Assembly (NCBI GenBank): GCA_001189155.1
Contig: LFCP01000001.1
Span: 87,160-147,778 of the forward strand
Reading direction: 5' to 3'
DNA from: Parcubacteria bacterium C7867-006
GTDB lineage: Bacteria > Patescibacteriota > Minisyncoccia > Phycocordibacterales > DATDWN01
DNA: 60,619 nucleotides
Shown here piece by piece: positions 25,465 to 35,926 of the stretch (positions within the stretch are counted from its first letter, which is position 1; every line of letters starts with the position of its first letter). The notes below the pieces were generated by a model. It was not told the DNA's origin, made no database searches, and was given only the letters and a program-made list of their open reading frames with translations. The position numbers were made by a program, and so were the translations under genes.

Positions 25465-25578
25465 TATAATATAGTTATTCGTTTTTTATAAAACGGTATT
25501 CTCTGAAAGGAGAGAGGTGGTCGAATAATAGAAATCGTATTATAATAAATTTAGTTAATAATTTTTAAAAATTTAATT
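25465..25578 (+). promoter_or_regulatory. Major pilin promoter and 5' leader
   Basis: A GCG-TATAAT -10 box at 25465-25470 has a weak TTTTAA -35 about 17 bases upstream. It is followed by a leader of about 100 nt with a GTTTT/AAAAC hairpin and a CTCT...AGAG stem around 25490-25520. Most other promoters here give almost no leader, so this structured leader may set stability or level of pilin mRNA. Confidence 0.6.
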
Positions 25579-26037
25579 ATGAAAAATAGATTAGAAAAAG
25601 GTTTTACACTTATTGAGTTGTTGGTTGTTATTGCGATCATCGGCATTCTTTCATCTGTTGTTTTGGCATCACTTAACACAGCTAGAGGAAAAGGTTCAAA
25701 TGCAGCCGTTAAAGCAAACCTAACTGGTATGAGAGCAGCAGCAGAGCTTTATTATGATGGAGCAGGAGCTGGTGATTATATCGGATTCTGTGCTACACAA
25801 ACAGCCGCTCTAGCAGCAGCAGCGTCAGCAGGAGGAGGTACAGCAGCAACAGCAACAAATGACTGTAACGAAACAGTTGCAGGTGACGCTTGGGCAGCAT
25901 ACTCTGTGTTGAAGGTTAGTGAGACAGTTGGTGCTACCACATATACAACATGGTGTGTTGACTCAACAGGAGCTTCAAAAGGTCAAACTTCAGGTAATGT
26001 AACTTCACTTGGTACAACTGGTACAGCTTGTCTATAA
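25579..26037 (+). CDS. Type IV major pilin
   Basis: A 152-residue prepilin. The class III leader MKNRLEKG is followed by the PilD cleavage site (G before F) and the hydrophobic helix [16 protein letters not shown], including Glu at mature position 5. The rest is Ala/Gly/Thr-rich, with Cys near both ends of the globular domain (CATQ, NDCNE, WCVD and a terminal TACL) that can form disulfides. It has its own promoter and leader upstream and a terminator downstream, consistent with high expression as the main subunit. Confidence 0.93.
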   Translation: MKNRLEKGFTLIELLVVIAIIGILSSVVLASLNTARGKGSNAAVKANLTGMRAAAELYYDGAGAGDYIGFCATQTAALAAAASAGGGTAATATNDCNETVAGDAWAAYSVLKVSETVGATTYTTWCVDSTGASKGQTSGNVTSLGTTGTACL

Positions 26038-26060
26038 TTCTAATCTTCTTTAGGATTGAA

Positions 26061-26089
26061 ACAAAAAACGGAGCAATCCGTTTTTTTGT
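26061..26089 (+). terminator. Terminator after major pilin
   Basis: ACAAAAAACGGA pairs with TCCGTTTTTTTGT across a GCAA loop. The T-tract is on the plus strand. It isolates the major pilin transcript from the second pilin. Confidence 0.8.
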
Positions 26090-26154
26090 GCATAAAAACA
26101 TTGTATTACAATATCCTATTGTATATAATTAAATACATAATATTTATCCAATTT

Positions 26155-26571
26155 ATGGCCACAAAATATAATAAAGGTTTTACACTTATTGAGCTTTTGG
26201 TTGTTGTTGCTATTGTTGGGCTACTTTCTGCTGTTGTTTTAGGACAATTGAGTACCGCAAGAAATAAAGGAAAGGATGCCTCAATTAAATCAACTATGAA
26301 TAGTGCACCAAGTGCCGCTCAATTGTATTACGATATCTATAATAATGGTCAATGGAATGGTGTATGCACGGCTAATAATGGTTTAAATAATATAGTAACC
26401 AAACTTGGTGAGATCACTACTGTTTATTGTAATGGTACGGGACAAAATGGTTGGATGATTTACGCTCAACTTAAAAGTCAAACAGGATATTGGTGTATGG
26501 ATTCTTTTGGAGGAAAAAAGTTTTGTGCTAGTACTCCTGCAGCTGGCTACACTTGTCCTGTTAGTTGTTAA
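26155..26571 (+). CDS. Type IV pilin, second copy
   Basis: A 138-residue prepilin starting at ATG 26155 with leader MATKYNKG and helix [16 protein letters not shown] (Glu at mature position 5). An upstream in-frame ATG (26056) would place 33 residues before the leader, which PilD substrates do not have, and it lies in the terminator of the first pilin. The helix and the [19 protein letters not shown] segment are close to the major pilin, so the pair probably arose by duplication. Four Cys in the C-terminal part suggest disulfides. It could be an alternative major pilin. Confidence 0.9.
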   Translation: MATKYNKGFTLIELLVVVAIVGLLSAVVLGQLSTARNKGKDASIKSTMNSAPSAAQLYYDIYNNGQWNGVCTANNGLNNIVTKLGEITTVYCNGTGQNGWMIYAQLKSQTGYWCMDSFGGKKFCASTPAAGYTCPVSC

Positions 26572-26594
26572 TAAAAGTATATTGTATATTTTTT

Positions 26595-27443
26595 ATGGAT
26601 CTAATATTTCTAATATTTATATTTATATTAGGTTTAATGGTTGGTAGTTTTTTGAATGTTATCGGTTTGAGATATAACAGCGGGCTATCTTTTACTTCTG
26701 GAAGGTCTAAATGTTTTAGTTGTAATACGGAGTTAAAATGGTATGAACTTGTTCCTGTTTTCAGTTTTATCTTTTCAAAAGGAAAGTGTAAAACTTGTGG
26801 TAGTCATATTTCTATACAATATCCAACAGTTGAAATTGTTACAGGTTTAATATTTGTACTTATAGCTTTAAGACAAATCTCTCTTTGGCCAATGTATGAG
26901 TCTTTGAGTAACGGGCTTATGTATTCAGTGCTTTTCTCAGTGTATTATGCCGTAGTTTTTAGTTTACTTTTAGTTATCGCAATTTATGATTTTCATCATA
27001 AAATTATTCCAAATAAATTAGTTTACACTTTTATATTTTTGAGTTTTATTAGATTTTTCATATTTGCTTATTGTAAACATTTTGTACTGAATAATCAGGA
27101 TATTCTTGATTTACTTGCTCCGTTTATATTATCTGCACCTTTTGCTTTATTATGGCTTGTTTCTTCTGGAAGATGGATGGGATTTGGTGACGCCAAACTA
27201 GTAGTTGGTATGGGGGCTTTTATGGGTCTTGTTCTTGGAACTAGTGCAGTAGTGCTTGCTTTTTGGTTAGGAGCATTATGGAGTATATTTGTGTTGATTA
27301 GAAGTAAAATGATGGGGAATATAGATGGTGTTAGTTTTGTCTCAGAAGTTCCTTTTGCCCCATTTTTGATATTAGCAACTATGATTATTTTCTTTAGTAA
27401 AATCGATGTTGTTGGGCTAGGTAATTTGTTAAGTTTACTATAA
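26595..27443 (+). CDS. pilD: Prepilin peptidase PilD
   Basis: A membrane aspartyl protease that cuts and methylates prepilins. From ATG 26595 the product is 282 residues. The first helix leads into [10 protein letters not shown], the cytoplasmic loop carries two zinc CxxC pairs (CFSC, CKTC), the first catalytic Asp is in [10 protein letters not shown] and the second is in GFGDAKL. About seven to eight helices follow the family plan. An ATG 30 bases upstream overlaps the second pilin and adds nothing conserved. Confidence 0.94.
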   Translation: MDLIFLIFIFILGLMVGSFLNVIGLRYNSGLSFTSGRSKCFSCNTELKWYELVPVFSFIFSKGKCKTCGSHISIQYPTVEIVTGLIFVLIALRQISLWPMYESLSNGLMYSVLFSVYYAVVFSLLLVIAIYDFHHKIIPNKLVYTFIFLSFIRFFIFAYCKHFVLNNQDILDLLAPFILSAPFALLWLVSSGRWMGFGDAKLVVGMGAFMGLVLGTSAVVLAFWLGALWSIFVLIRSKMMGNIDGVSFVSEVPFAPFLILATMIIFFSKIDVVGLGNLLSLL

Positions 27444-27445
27444 AA

Positions 27446-28072
27446 ATGATAAATAAATTTAAAAGTGGCTTTACTTTAATAGAAATAATCATTTCTGTAA
27501 GCATAATATCTGTTATTATGGCCACAGTTCTTTTTAATTACTCTTCTTTTAGTGATAAATTAGCTCTTTCATCTGCTGCTCAGGAAATTGCTGTTACCAT
27601 AAGACAAGCTCAGATTTTTGGTTTGTCAGTAAGAGGCTCAACCGCAATTCAAGGTCAGTTTACTTCTGGTTATGGAGTGTTTTTTGATATGAATTCAGAC
27701 ACTTCTAATTATTATCTGTTTATTGATAGAATCGATGTGCCTTTCGGAAACGGTTTTGTTGCGAATAAAAAATATGACGTTGTTAGTGGTTGTGGTAGTG
27801 CTAGCACAGAATGTATAGAACAGGGGAATATAAGAAATGGTGTTGTTATTTCAAATTTGTGTGATGGGACAAGTTGTCCACCTGTTGCAAACGTTAAACA
27901 AATGCACATTACATTTCTTCGACCAAATCCAGATGCAACTATTTATTTTACAGATGTATCTGGAAACATTCTTTCTGGCCCAGCAAATACAGGTAAAGTA
28001 GTTTTGACTTCTCTAAAAGGAAATACAATAAATGTTATTATAGAAAAGACTGGTCAGGTTTTGGTTCAATAA
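27446..28072 (+). CDS. Minor pilin, GspH/FimT-like
   Basis: A 208-residue pseudopilin with leader MINKFKSG, helix FTLIEIIISVSIISVI and Glu at mature position 5, followed by QEIAVTIRQAQIFGLS, the typical GspH/FimT continuation. The globular part has Cys pairs (SGCGSASTEC, LCDGTSCPP). Minor pilins prime assembly and sit at the pilus tip. It is two bases after pilD. Confidence 0.88.
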   Translation: MINKFKSGFTLIEIIISVSIISVIMATVLFNYSSFSDKLALSSAAQEIAVTIRQAQIFGLSVRGSTAIQGQFTSGYGVFFDMNSDTSNYYLFIDRIDVPFGNGFVANKKYDVVSGCGSASTECIEQGNIRNGVVISNLCDGTSCPPVANVKQMHITFLRPNPDATIYFTDVSGNILSGPANTGKVVLTSLKGNTINVIIEKTGQVLVQ

Positions 28073-28084
28073 ATAATCAATTAG

Positions 28085-28669
28085 ATGATAAAAACCATTA
28101 GAAAAAATAATAAAGGATTTACTTTGGTTGAACTTATGGTTTCTCTTTCTGTCTTTATTACAGTTATGGTTATAAGTACCGGATCTATTTTGAGTGTTAT
28201 TGATGCAAATCGTAAGTCACAAAGTTTAAGATCTGTGATGGATAATTTGAATTATACTTTGGAGTCGATGACAAGAAATATTCGTTTTGGGACAGCTTAT
28301 CACTGTGATATTACCCAAGGTATATCTTCTTCTCCTCTGGATTGTTCTGGGGGTGCTAGTTCAATGGCTGTTACATCTTCAGCTGGGACTCTTGTAACAT
28401 ATAGATTGGATAATGGCCGTATAGCTAGAGCTACTAATTGTGTTGGCGGGACTGTTGGTTGTACTGAATATTATATGACCGGTAGTGATGTTACTATTAC
28501 TGCAATGAATTTTTTTGTTTCTGGGTCGGCAACATACGGTGGTGGATCAAACCTATACCAACCAAGAGCTATTATAGTAATAAGTGGTTATGTTGGCTCG
28601 AAGCAGACATCACGATCAACTTTCACTATAGAAACAACAGTATCTCAAAGAATGTTTGATTCACAATAA
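28085..28669 (+). CDS. Minor pilin, PilW-like
   Basis: A 194-residue pseudopilin with leader MIKTIRKNNKG, helix FTLVELMVSLSVFITVM and Glu at position 5. LESMTRNIRFGTAYHCD follows, as in PilW/GspJ-type proteins that cap pili. Cys residues at CDITQ, LDCSG, NCVGG and GCTE may pair. It is the second of four consecutive minor pilins. Confidence 0.88.
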   Translation: MIKTIRKNNKGFTLVELMVSLSVFITVMVISTGSILSVIDANRKSQSLRSVMDNLNYTLESMTRNIRFGTAYHCDITQGISSSPLDCSGGASSMAVTSSAGTLVTYRLDNGRIARATNCVGGTVGCTEYYMTGSDVTITAMNFFVSGSATYGGGSNLYQPRAIIVISGYVGSKQTSRSTFTIETTVSQRMFDSQ

Positions 28670-28672
28670 ATT

Positions 28673-29224
28673 ATGAAATTAAAAATTAAAAAATATTCTA
28701 AAGGTTTTACATTAGTTGAGTCTCTTGTTGCTATTGGCATTTTATCTTTATCTATTGCCGCTACTTTCACAGCAGTACAGGCTGGATTAAAAACATCGAT
28801 CGCTGCAAAGGATCAGATTACTGCATTTTATCTTGCTCAGGAGGCTTTGGAATATGTAAAAAATATAAGAGACGAAAACGCTCTTCATGCATTAAATGGA
28901 ACAGCAACATGGTTAACAGGTTTATCTGCTATTTCAACAGATCCTTGTTATTTCGGTAAAATTTGTAGGATTGATGTTGGTCAATCATCTGTCTCGGAGT
29001 GTACTCTAGGAACTGGTACTTGCCCAAACCTAAATAAAGATAGCACCTCAGGTCTTTATGGTTATTCTTCTGGTACAACATGGTCTACAACTAGTTTTAA
29101 TAGAGAGATACAATTAACTAGTGTTAGTGCTGATTCAATAACTGTAACTATACGTGTGCGTTGGGTTTCTGGTGGATCAAATAAAACCTTTACTGTTAAT
29201 GGTTTAGTTTTCAATAGGCAATAA
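28673..29224 (+). CDS. Minor pilin, PilV/GspI-like
   Basis: A 183-residue pseudopilin with leader ending YSKG, helix FTLVESLVAIGILSLSIAA (Glu at position 5) and the PilV-like continuation AFYLAQEALEYVKNIRDENAL. It is part of the four-gene minor pilin set and is separated from its neighbours by 2-3 bases. The GspI-type member usually starts tip assembly (family knowledge). Confidence 0.88.
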   Translation: MKLKIKKYSKGFTLVESLVAIGILSLSIAATFTAVQAGLKTSIAAKDQITAFYLAQEALEYVKNIRDENALHALNGTATWLTGLSAISTDPCYFGKICRIDVGQSSVSECTLGTGTCPNLNKDSTSGLYGYSSGTTWSTTSFNREIQLTSVSADSITVTIRVRWVSGGSNKTFTVNGLVFNRQ

Positions 29225-29226
29225 AA

Positions 29227-30852
29227 ATGCAAAATAGAAAATTTAAAAAAATAAATAATAAAAGGGGAGTTACACTACTTATTGCTATTGTTGTTACATC
29301 AATGATGTTGATGGTTAGTTTTGTTGTAGCGAATGTTGCACTGAAGCAACTTGTTTTGGCTGATGCTGGTGTAGAGTCTCAGTATGCTTTTTATAACGCT
29401 GACAGTGGAGCAGATTGTGCTGTTTACTGGGATATAAAAAATAGTACCGTTAGCCAATTCGCTACATCTACAGCTGGAACTATAACTTGTGGAAGTAATA
29501 CTATTGGAGTTGGTAATCCTCAAACTGTTAGTACAGTACCTTCTGTTTCTGCTTTAATCGGTGGAGGGGGAAACTCAAATCCTACTAGTATATTTCAATT
29601 AGATTTTGCAAAAGGCTGTGCAATAGTTCGTGTCACAAAACAGAATAACGGGTACACAACAGTTGACTCTAGGGGTTATAATACTTGCAACACATCAGCA
29701 ATAAAAAGATACGAGAGAGGAATAACACTGACTTATGAGGGGAACAACAATTTAATTTATGGTTCATCTGGTAATGCTAGTAGTATAGGTCATATTCAGT
29801 TAAGTTCTACAGCATTATCATTTTCTGCGACAGCTGGAAATACACCTGCTGCACAAAATGTAACAATACAAAATACAGGTGTGGGTGCATATAGTTGGAC
29901 AGGGTCTGCAGACCAAAGTTGGTGTCATATTTCTCCAACTTCTGGAAGTATAAATGCCGGTTCATCAGCAACATTAAGTATTTCGGTTGATGCTATTGGA
30001 AGTGCTGGAACTTATAATTGTACGGTTACTATTACTTCTACAAATGCAGATAATAGCCCTCAAACAATTTCAGTTACATATACTGTTAGCACAGCATTTA
30101 CTTGTGCAAGTGGTGGAACAGTAACAACATCAGGTAATTATAAAATTCATACATTTACAGCAAGTGGAACATTTACAGTAACCTGTCCTGGAACAGTTGA
30201 ATATTTGATTGTTGGTGGTGGAGCTGGAGGAGCTGCTGGTACAAGTGGAGGTGGTGGAGGTGGTGGAGGTCAGGTTAAAAGCGGCTCAATTGCTGTTAGT
30301 GTGACTTCATACACAGTTACTCTTGGTAATGGTGGTGGAGGTGGTGGTAATTACGGATCAGCTGGCGGGGCATCTTCCTTCAATTCTATTTCATCTGCTG
30401 GCGGTAGTGGTGGTGCATACGATGACTTAAACGGAGTAAGTGGAACTATTGGTGGTGGAGGAGGAGCGTGGGCTGGTGGTGGAGGTAGTAATCCTGGTAC
30501 AGGTACAGTTTCTAGGGGTGGGTATGGTGATACAAATGCCGGAGGAGGAGGTGGTGGTGCTGGTGGTAATGGTGGTAATGGTGTAAACGCAAATCCTTAT
30601 GTTGGTGGAACTGGTGGAGCCGGCGTTTCTTCATCAATATCAGGTTCTAGTATTTGTTATGGCGGCGGCGGTGGTGGTTCAAGTTATAACAATAGTGGGC
30701 CAGCTTCCTGTGGAGGTGGAATTGGTGCCGCTAACGCTGGTAATGGAGCTGCAGGTACAGCTAATCGTGGCGGCGGCGGTGGTGCTGGACGTTTCGGTTC
30801 TGGTGGTGCAGGTGGTAAAGGCGTGGTAATTATTCGGTATATCTATCAATAA
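29227..30852 (+). CDS. PilX-like minor pilin with Ig-like and glycine-rich tip
   Basis: A 541-residue protein. The N-terminus RGVTLLIAIVVTSMMLMVSFVVANVALKQ... is PilX/GspK-like and lacks the usual Glu5. A pilin-like region runs to about 180. Residues about 195-295 form a BACON/Ig-like beta domain (LSFSATAGNTPAAQNVTIQN, SWCHISPTSG). From about 300 a HTFTASGTFTV...VEYLIVGGG lead-in precedes a roughly 200-residue Gly-rich domain with repeated GGGG runs, as in phage tail-fibre tips. The Gly codons make 30.2-30.8 kb GC-rich. It is probably the adhesive tip; the role is inferred. Confidence 0.82.
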   Translation: MQNRKFKKINNKRGVTLLIAIVVTSMMLMVSFVVANVALKQLVLADAGVESQYAFYNADSGADCAVYWDIKNSTVSQFATSTAGTITCGSNTIGVGNPQTVSTVPSVSALIGGGGNSNPTSIFQLDFAKGCAIVRVTKQNNGYTTVDSRGYNTCNTSAIKRYERGITLTYEGNNNLIYGSSGNASSIGHIQLSSTALSFSATAGNTPAAQNVTIQNTGVGAYSWTGSADQSWCHISPTSGSINAGSSATLSISVDAIGSAGTYNCTVTITSTNADNSPQTISVTYTVSTAFTCASGGTVTTSGNYKIHTFTASGTFTVTCPGTVEYLIVGGGAGGAAGTSGGGGGGGGQVKSGSIAVSVTSYTVTLGNGGGGGGNYGSAGGASSFNSISSAGGSGGAYDDLNGVSGTIGGGGGAWAGGGGSNPGTGTVSRGGYGDTNAGGGGGGAGGNGGNGVNANPYVGGTGGAGVSSSISGSSICYGGGGGGSSYNNSGPASCGGGIGAANAGNGAAGTANRGGGGGAGRFGSGGAGGKGVVIIRYIYQ

Positions 30853-30882
30853 CGTTTTTCTCTTTTTTGGTGTACAATCTGA

Positions 30883-32904
<2,022 letters not shown>

Positions 32905-32912
32905 ATACTACT

Positions 32913-33191
32913 ATGATCACAAAAGAAGACATAAAAAACCTAGCAGATCTTGCTCGTATTGAAATATCTGAGGCAGAGGCAGAAGGTCTAACATCACAAA
33001 TAGATTCTATTTTGGGTTATGTTGGGCAAATAAAGGACTCTACAGGGGATGTGGAAAGAGCTGTTCCTAAACTTAGAAATGTGATGAGGGATGACGTTGT
33101 GACACATACAGAAGAAGAATATACTGAGAAACTTTTGAACAACGCTCCATCTAGAGAAGGGAAATATCTAAAAGTTAAAAAAATTCTATGA
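32913..33191 (+). CDS. gatC: Asp/Glu-tRNA amidotransferase subunit C
   Basis: The small chaperone-like subunit of GatCAB, which converts Glu-tRNA(Gln) or Asp-tRNA(Asn) to the amide form. The 92-residue product has IKNLADLARIEISEAEAEGLTSQ, the mid-part VERAVPKLRNVMRDDV and the C-terminal APSREGKYLKVKKIL. It overlaps gatA by four bases (ATGA), so translation is coupled. gatB is not in view. Confidence 0.95.
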   Translation: MITKEDIKNLADLARIEISEAEAEGLTSQIDSILGYVGQIKDSTGDVERAVPKLRNVMRDDVVTHTEEEYTEKLLNNAPSREGKYLKVKKIL

Positions 33192-34612
33192 TAGATATTT
33201 CTAAACTAACAATTCAAAGTCTTAACAAACATCTAAAAGATGGTGATTTTTCTGTTAGAGAATTAGCTGAAGTTTATTTAGAAAATATTAAAAATAAAAA
33301 TCCTGATGTTAATGCTTATCTGGAAATTTATTCTGATGTTTTAGAACAAGCAGATGTTATTGATAAAAAAATAAAGGCGGGAGACATCAAACCTTTGTCT
33401 GGTTTACCCATTGCAATTAAAGATAATATTTTAATAGATGGTCGTGTTGCTACATCTGCTTCAAAAATTTTGAAAGGTTATGTTGCTCCATATGATGCTA
33501 CTGTAATAAAAAAACTAAAGGAACAGGATGTTTTGTTTTTGGGTAGAGCAAATATGGATGAGTTTGCTATGGGTGGTTCAACAGAGAACTCAGTTTTTGG
33601 TGTAACAAAAAATCCTATTGATTTATCTCGAGTTGCTGGCGGATCATCAGGGGGTTCTGTTGCAGCTGTTAGTATGGACGGGGCACTAGCTTCTCTCGGT
33701 TCTGATACTGGAGGGTCAGTTAGGCAACCTTCTTCTTTTTGTGGAGTGGTTGGTCTTAAACCTACATACGGAGGAGTCTCTAGATACGGTCTTATGGCTA
33801 TGGGTTCGTCTTTGGATGTTATTGGACCTATAACAAAAACAGTTACTGATTCAGAAATATTGTTTAACGCGATAAAAGGTCAAGATCCTATGGATAGTAC
33901 TACTTATGGAGAGGGTATTTATAGCCAAAGAGAAGTTAAGTCAAAAATGGTTGTCGGAGTCCCATATCATGTTCTGGAAAACGGTGGTCTTTCAGATAAA
34001 GTTAGAAAAAACTTCGATGAATCAATCGAAAAATTAAGAAGTTTGGGCTATGAAATAAAGGAGATAAAACTACCAAACATAGAATACTCTCTTGCTGTTT
34101 ATTATATTCTTATGCCAGCCGAAGTTTCTTCAAACCTAGCTCGTTTTGATGGTGTAAGATTTGGTCTTCATGTTGATGGAGATAATTTGTTGCAAGATTA
34201 TTTAAAAACAAAAGGTCAGGGTTTTGGTCAGGAAGTTAGAAGAAGAATTCTAATCGGAACATATGTTCTTTCTGCTGGATATGCTGATGCTTACTATAAT
34301 AAGGCGCTTGTGTTGAGACAAAAAATTAGTGAGGATTTTGAAAAAGCTTTTTCTGAAGTGGATATAATTGTAACTCCAACTACTCCAGGTCCTGCTTTTA
34401 AAATAGGGGAAAAAATAAACGACCCACTTTCTTTGTATCTAGAAGACGTATTTACTGTTCCTGCAAACATTGTTGGTATACCAGCAATATCTGTTCCAAG
34501 TGGCAGTGTTGAAGAGGAGGGAGTTTCTTTGCCTTTAGGTTTACAAATAATGGCCCCTCATAATTCTGAGAAAATATTGTTTGAGGTCGGAAAGAAACTT
34601 CTTAATGAATAG
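33188..34612 (+). CDS. gatA: Asp/Glu-tRNA amidotransferase subunit A
   Basis: The glutaminase subunit of GatCAB, of the amidase signature family. The 474-residue product shows the catalytic Lys in LPIAIKDNIL, the Gly/Ser stretch AGGSSGGSVAAV, the Ser nucleophile region DTGGSVRQPSSFCG and the later PTTPGPAF motif. The length is standard. It follows gatC with coupled translation. Its presence with gatC implies an indirect route for Gln- or Asn-tRNA in this organism. Confidence 0.97.
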   Translation: MIDISKLTIQSLNKHLKDGDFSVRELAEVYLENIKNKNPDVNAYLEIYSDVLEQADVIDKKIKAGDIKPLSGLPIAIKDNILIDGRVATSASKILKGYVAPYDATVIKKLKEQDVLFLGRANMDEFAMGGSTENSVFGVTKNPIDLSRVAGGSSGGSVAAVSMDGALASLGSDTGGSVRQPSSFCGVVGLKPTYGGVSRYGLMAMGSSLDVIGPITKTVTDSEILFNAIKGQDPMDSTTYGEGIYSQREVKSKMVVGVPYHVLENGGLSDKVRKNFDESIEKLRSLGYEIKEIKLPNIEYSLAVYYILMPAEVSSNLARFDGVRFGLHVDGDNLLQDYLKTKGQGFGQEVRRRILIGTYVLSAGYADAYYNKALVLRQKISEDFEKAFSEVDIIVTPTTPGPAFKIGEKINDPLSLYLEDVFTVPANIVGIPAISVPSGSVEEEGVSLPLGLQIMAPHNSEKILFEVGKKLLNE

Positions 34613-34663
34613 TTTTCCGCTTTTTAAATTAAGTTAATCTTTTTTCTGTTGTATAATATTCCT

Positions 34664-35590
34664 ATGGCGGATGAAAAGAAACCAGAAAGTTCGGGTGATC
34701 CAAAAGCAGCTGTTTTTGCAGAGATAGTTTCTCTGTTTTTGGTGCTCATGATAGTTCTATCTTTGGTTAACTCACTTTCAGCTAGGTGGAATATAAGAGG
34801 CCTTTTCTCTGGTGGAGTTGGTGGGTTAAATGCAAAAAGTATACTTTTATCTCATACTAGACCAATCTCATCTTTGTATAATCCTATCGGTGCACGGGTT
34901 ATTAGTTTAAATAAAACAGACGTTTATGACTCTCCTGGTGGAAGAAAAATAGGTTCACAAAAAGTTGGAGCAAGAGGGAAAATACTACAAGGCCCTGTTG
35001 ATATAAATGGAGAGAGATATTGGTATGTTGATTACGATTCAGGTCCAGATGGCTGGGTAAAAGAAAGTGATATTGCTTATCTAGAAACAGAACCAAATGT
35101 AATCGAGAGATTTATTGTATGGATTTGGTCCATATTGCCCTATGTTAAATGGGGGATAGTTATATTCTCAATACTAGTCTTCATTTATATTTTGTATTTA
35201 AATTCTAAAATTAGCCCAATACTTAAAAATCAAAGAGATCTTCTTTACCCAGTTACAGCTATTTCTGCAGAGAAAATTAATCCAAAATGGGAGAAAATTA
35301 TAAGCCATCTAGAATCTCTAAATGAAAATGATTGGAGAATAGCTATTATTGAAGCTGATATAATGCTCGGTGAACTATTAGAAAAATTATCTCTACCTGG
35401 TGATACTATCGGGGATAAACTTAAGGCTGTTGAGAAAAGTGATTTTACAACACTAGATGATGCATGGGAGGCACATAAAATAAGAAACCGTATAAGTCAT
35501 GATGGTCAAACTTTTATGATTAACCAGAGGGATGCTAGAGTCGTTATAGGTCTTTATGAGAAGGTTTTCAGGGAGTTCGAGGTTATATAG
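34664..35590 (+). CDS. Membrane protein with SH3 domain
   Basis: A 308-residue protein. A first helix (about 15-38) precedes an outer SH3-like domain (about 85-150: VISLNKTDVYDSPGG, ...YWYVDYDSGPDGWVKESDIAYLE). A second helix (about 163-185) and a cytoplasmic helical domain follow, with a HxxRNRISHDG motif near the end. That is a HEPN/DUF4145-like hint, not proven. The start is ATG 34664; a TTG 15 bases upstream overlaps the TATAAT box (34652-34657), so transcription should begin at or next to the ATG. It may link wall sensing to an internal partner. Confidence 0.75.
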   Translation: MADEKKPESSGDPKAAVFAEIVSLFLVLMIVLSLVNSLSARWNIRGLFSGGVGGLNAKSILLSHTRPISSLYNPIGARVISLNKTDVYDSPGGRKIGSQKVGARGKILQGPVDINGERYWYVDYDSGPDGWVKESDIAYLETEPNVIERFIVWIWSILPYVKWGIVIFSILVFIYILYLNSKISPILKNQRDLLYPVTAISAEKINPKWEKIISHLESLNENDWRIAIIEADIMLGELLEKLSLPGDTIGDKLKAVEKSDFTTLDDAWEAHKIRNRISHDGQTFMINQRDARVVIGLYEKVFREFEVI

Positions 35591-35607
35591 TGATTAAATG
35601 GGGGATC

Positions 35608-35634
35608 AGGTTTTTCTACAACTAAACCTTTTTC
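35608..35634 (+). terminator. Terminator of SH3 membrane protein gene
   Basis: AGGTTT (35608-35613) pairs with AAACCT (35624-35629) and TTTTC follows on the plus strand. It lies 18 bases after the stop codon. Confidence 0.65.
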
Positions 35635-35715
35635 GTCAAAAATTTTTGTCGCCTACCCGGCTCACGACCTAGTGTGCTTGCTGGGTGCCCGTTCTGCATT
35701 GCAAGTCCTGGTTCC
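35635..35715. other. tRNA-adjacent structured element D (partial)
   Basis: An 81-nt non-coding stretch beyond the terminator of the Met tRNA. On the plus strand it ends TTGCAAGTCCTGGTTCC, a 12-base exact copy of the T-loop and T-stem of the tRNA encoded on the opposite strand, so relative to that tRNA it is antisense. It also has a CAAAAATTTTTG palindrome, a CACGACCTAGTGTG hairpin and a CCC/GGG closing pair, in the same order as P6, P5 and P4 of elements A-C. The sense copy expected at the other end is missing, so this looks like a shortened or decayed member. Confidence 0.4.
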
Positions 35716-35724
35716 AATTTTTTA

Positions 35725-35758
35725 AAACAATAGAAACCCTTACGGGTTTCTATTGTTT
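35725..35758. terminator. Bidirectional terminator after the Met tRNA
   Basis: A 15-bp stem (35725-35739 with 35744-35758) with TTAC as loop on the plus strand. On the minus strand it follows the tRNA by six bases and is trailed by T-rich sequence. Confidence 0.8.
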
Positions 35759-35764
35759 AACTTG

Positions 35765-35835
35765 TTGCGGGACCAGGACTTGCACCTGGGTCTGCAGGTT
35801 ATGAGCCTACCGAGATACTGCTTCTCTATCCCGCT
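35765..35835 (-). tRNA. tRNA-Met(CAU), initiator-like
   Basis: Anticodon loop CTCATAA. The 5' A opposite A at 72 leaves the first pair open, then GCGGGA/TCCCGC pairs; the D-stem GAGA/TCTC has A11-T24. Both are initiator marks. The D-loop (AGCAGTA) is short and lacks the GG pair, the T-loop is TGCAAGT instead of TTCRANY, and the anticodon stem lacks three G-C pairs. It is 71 nt long and CCA is not encoded. Confidence 0.82.
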
Positions 35836-35926
35836 GGTGGCTATTCTACAACTGTTTTTCTCTATTTGCAAGTTATACAGATATTTTCTTTACCTTTGTC
35901 TGTATAAAATATAAAATTAACATACT

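Noticed and set aside
30220-30830. Possible tandem DNA repeat
   Set aside because: The GGT/GGA-rich sequence is explained by the glycine-rich coding domain; units are irregular and no separate repeat is supported.
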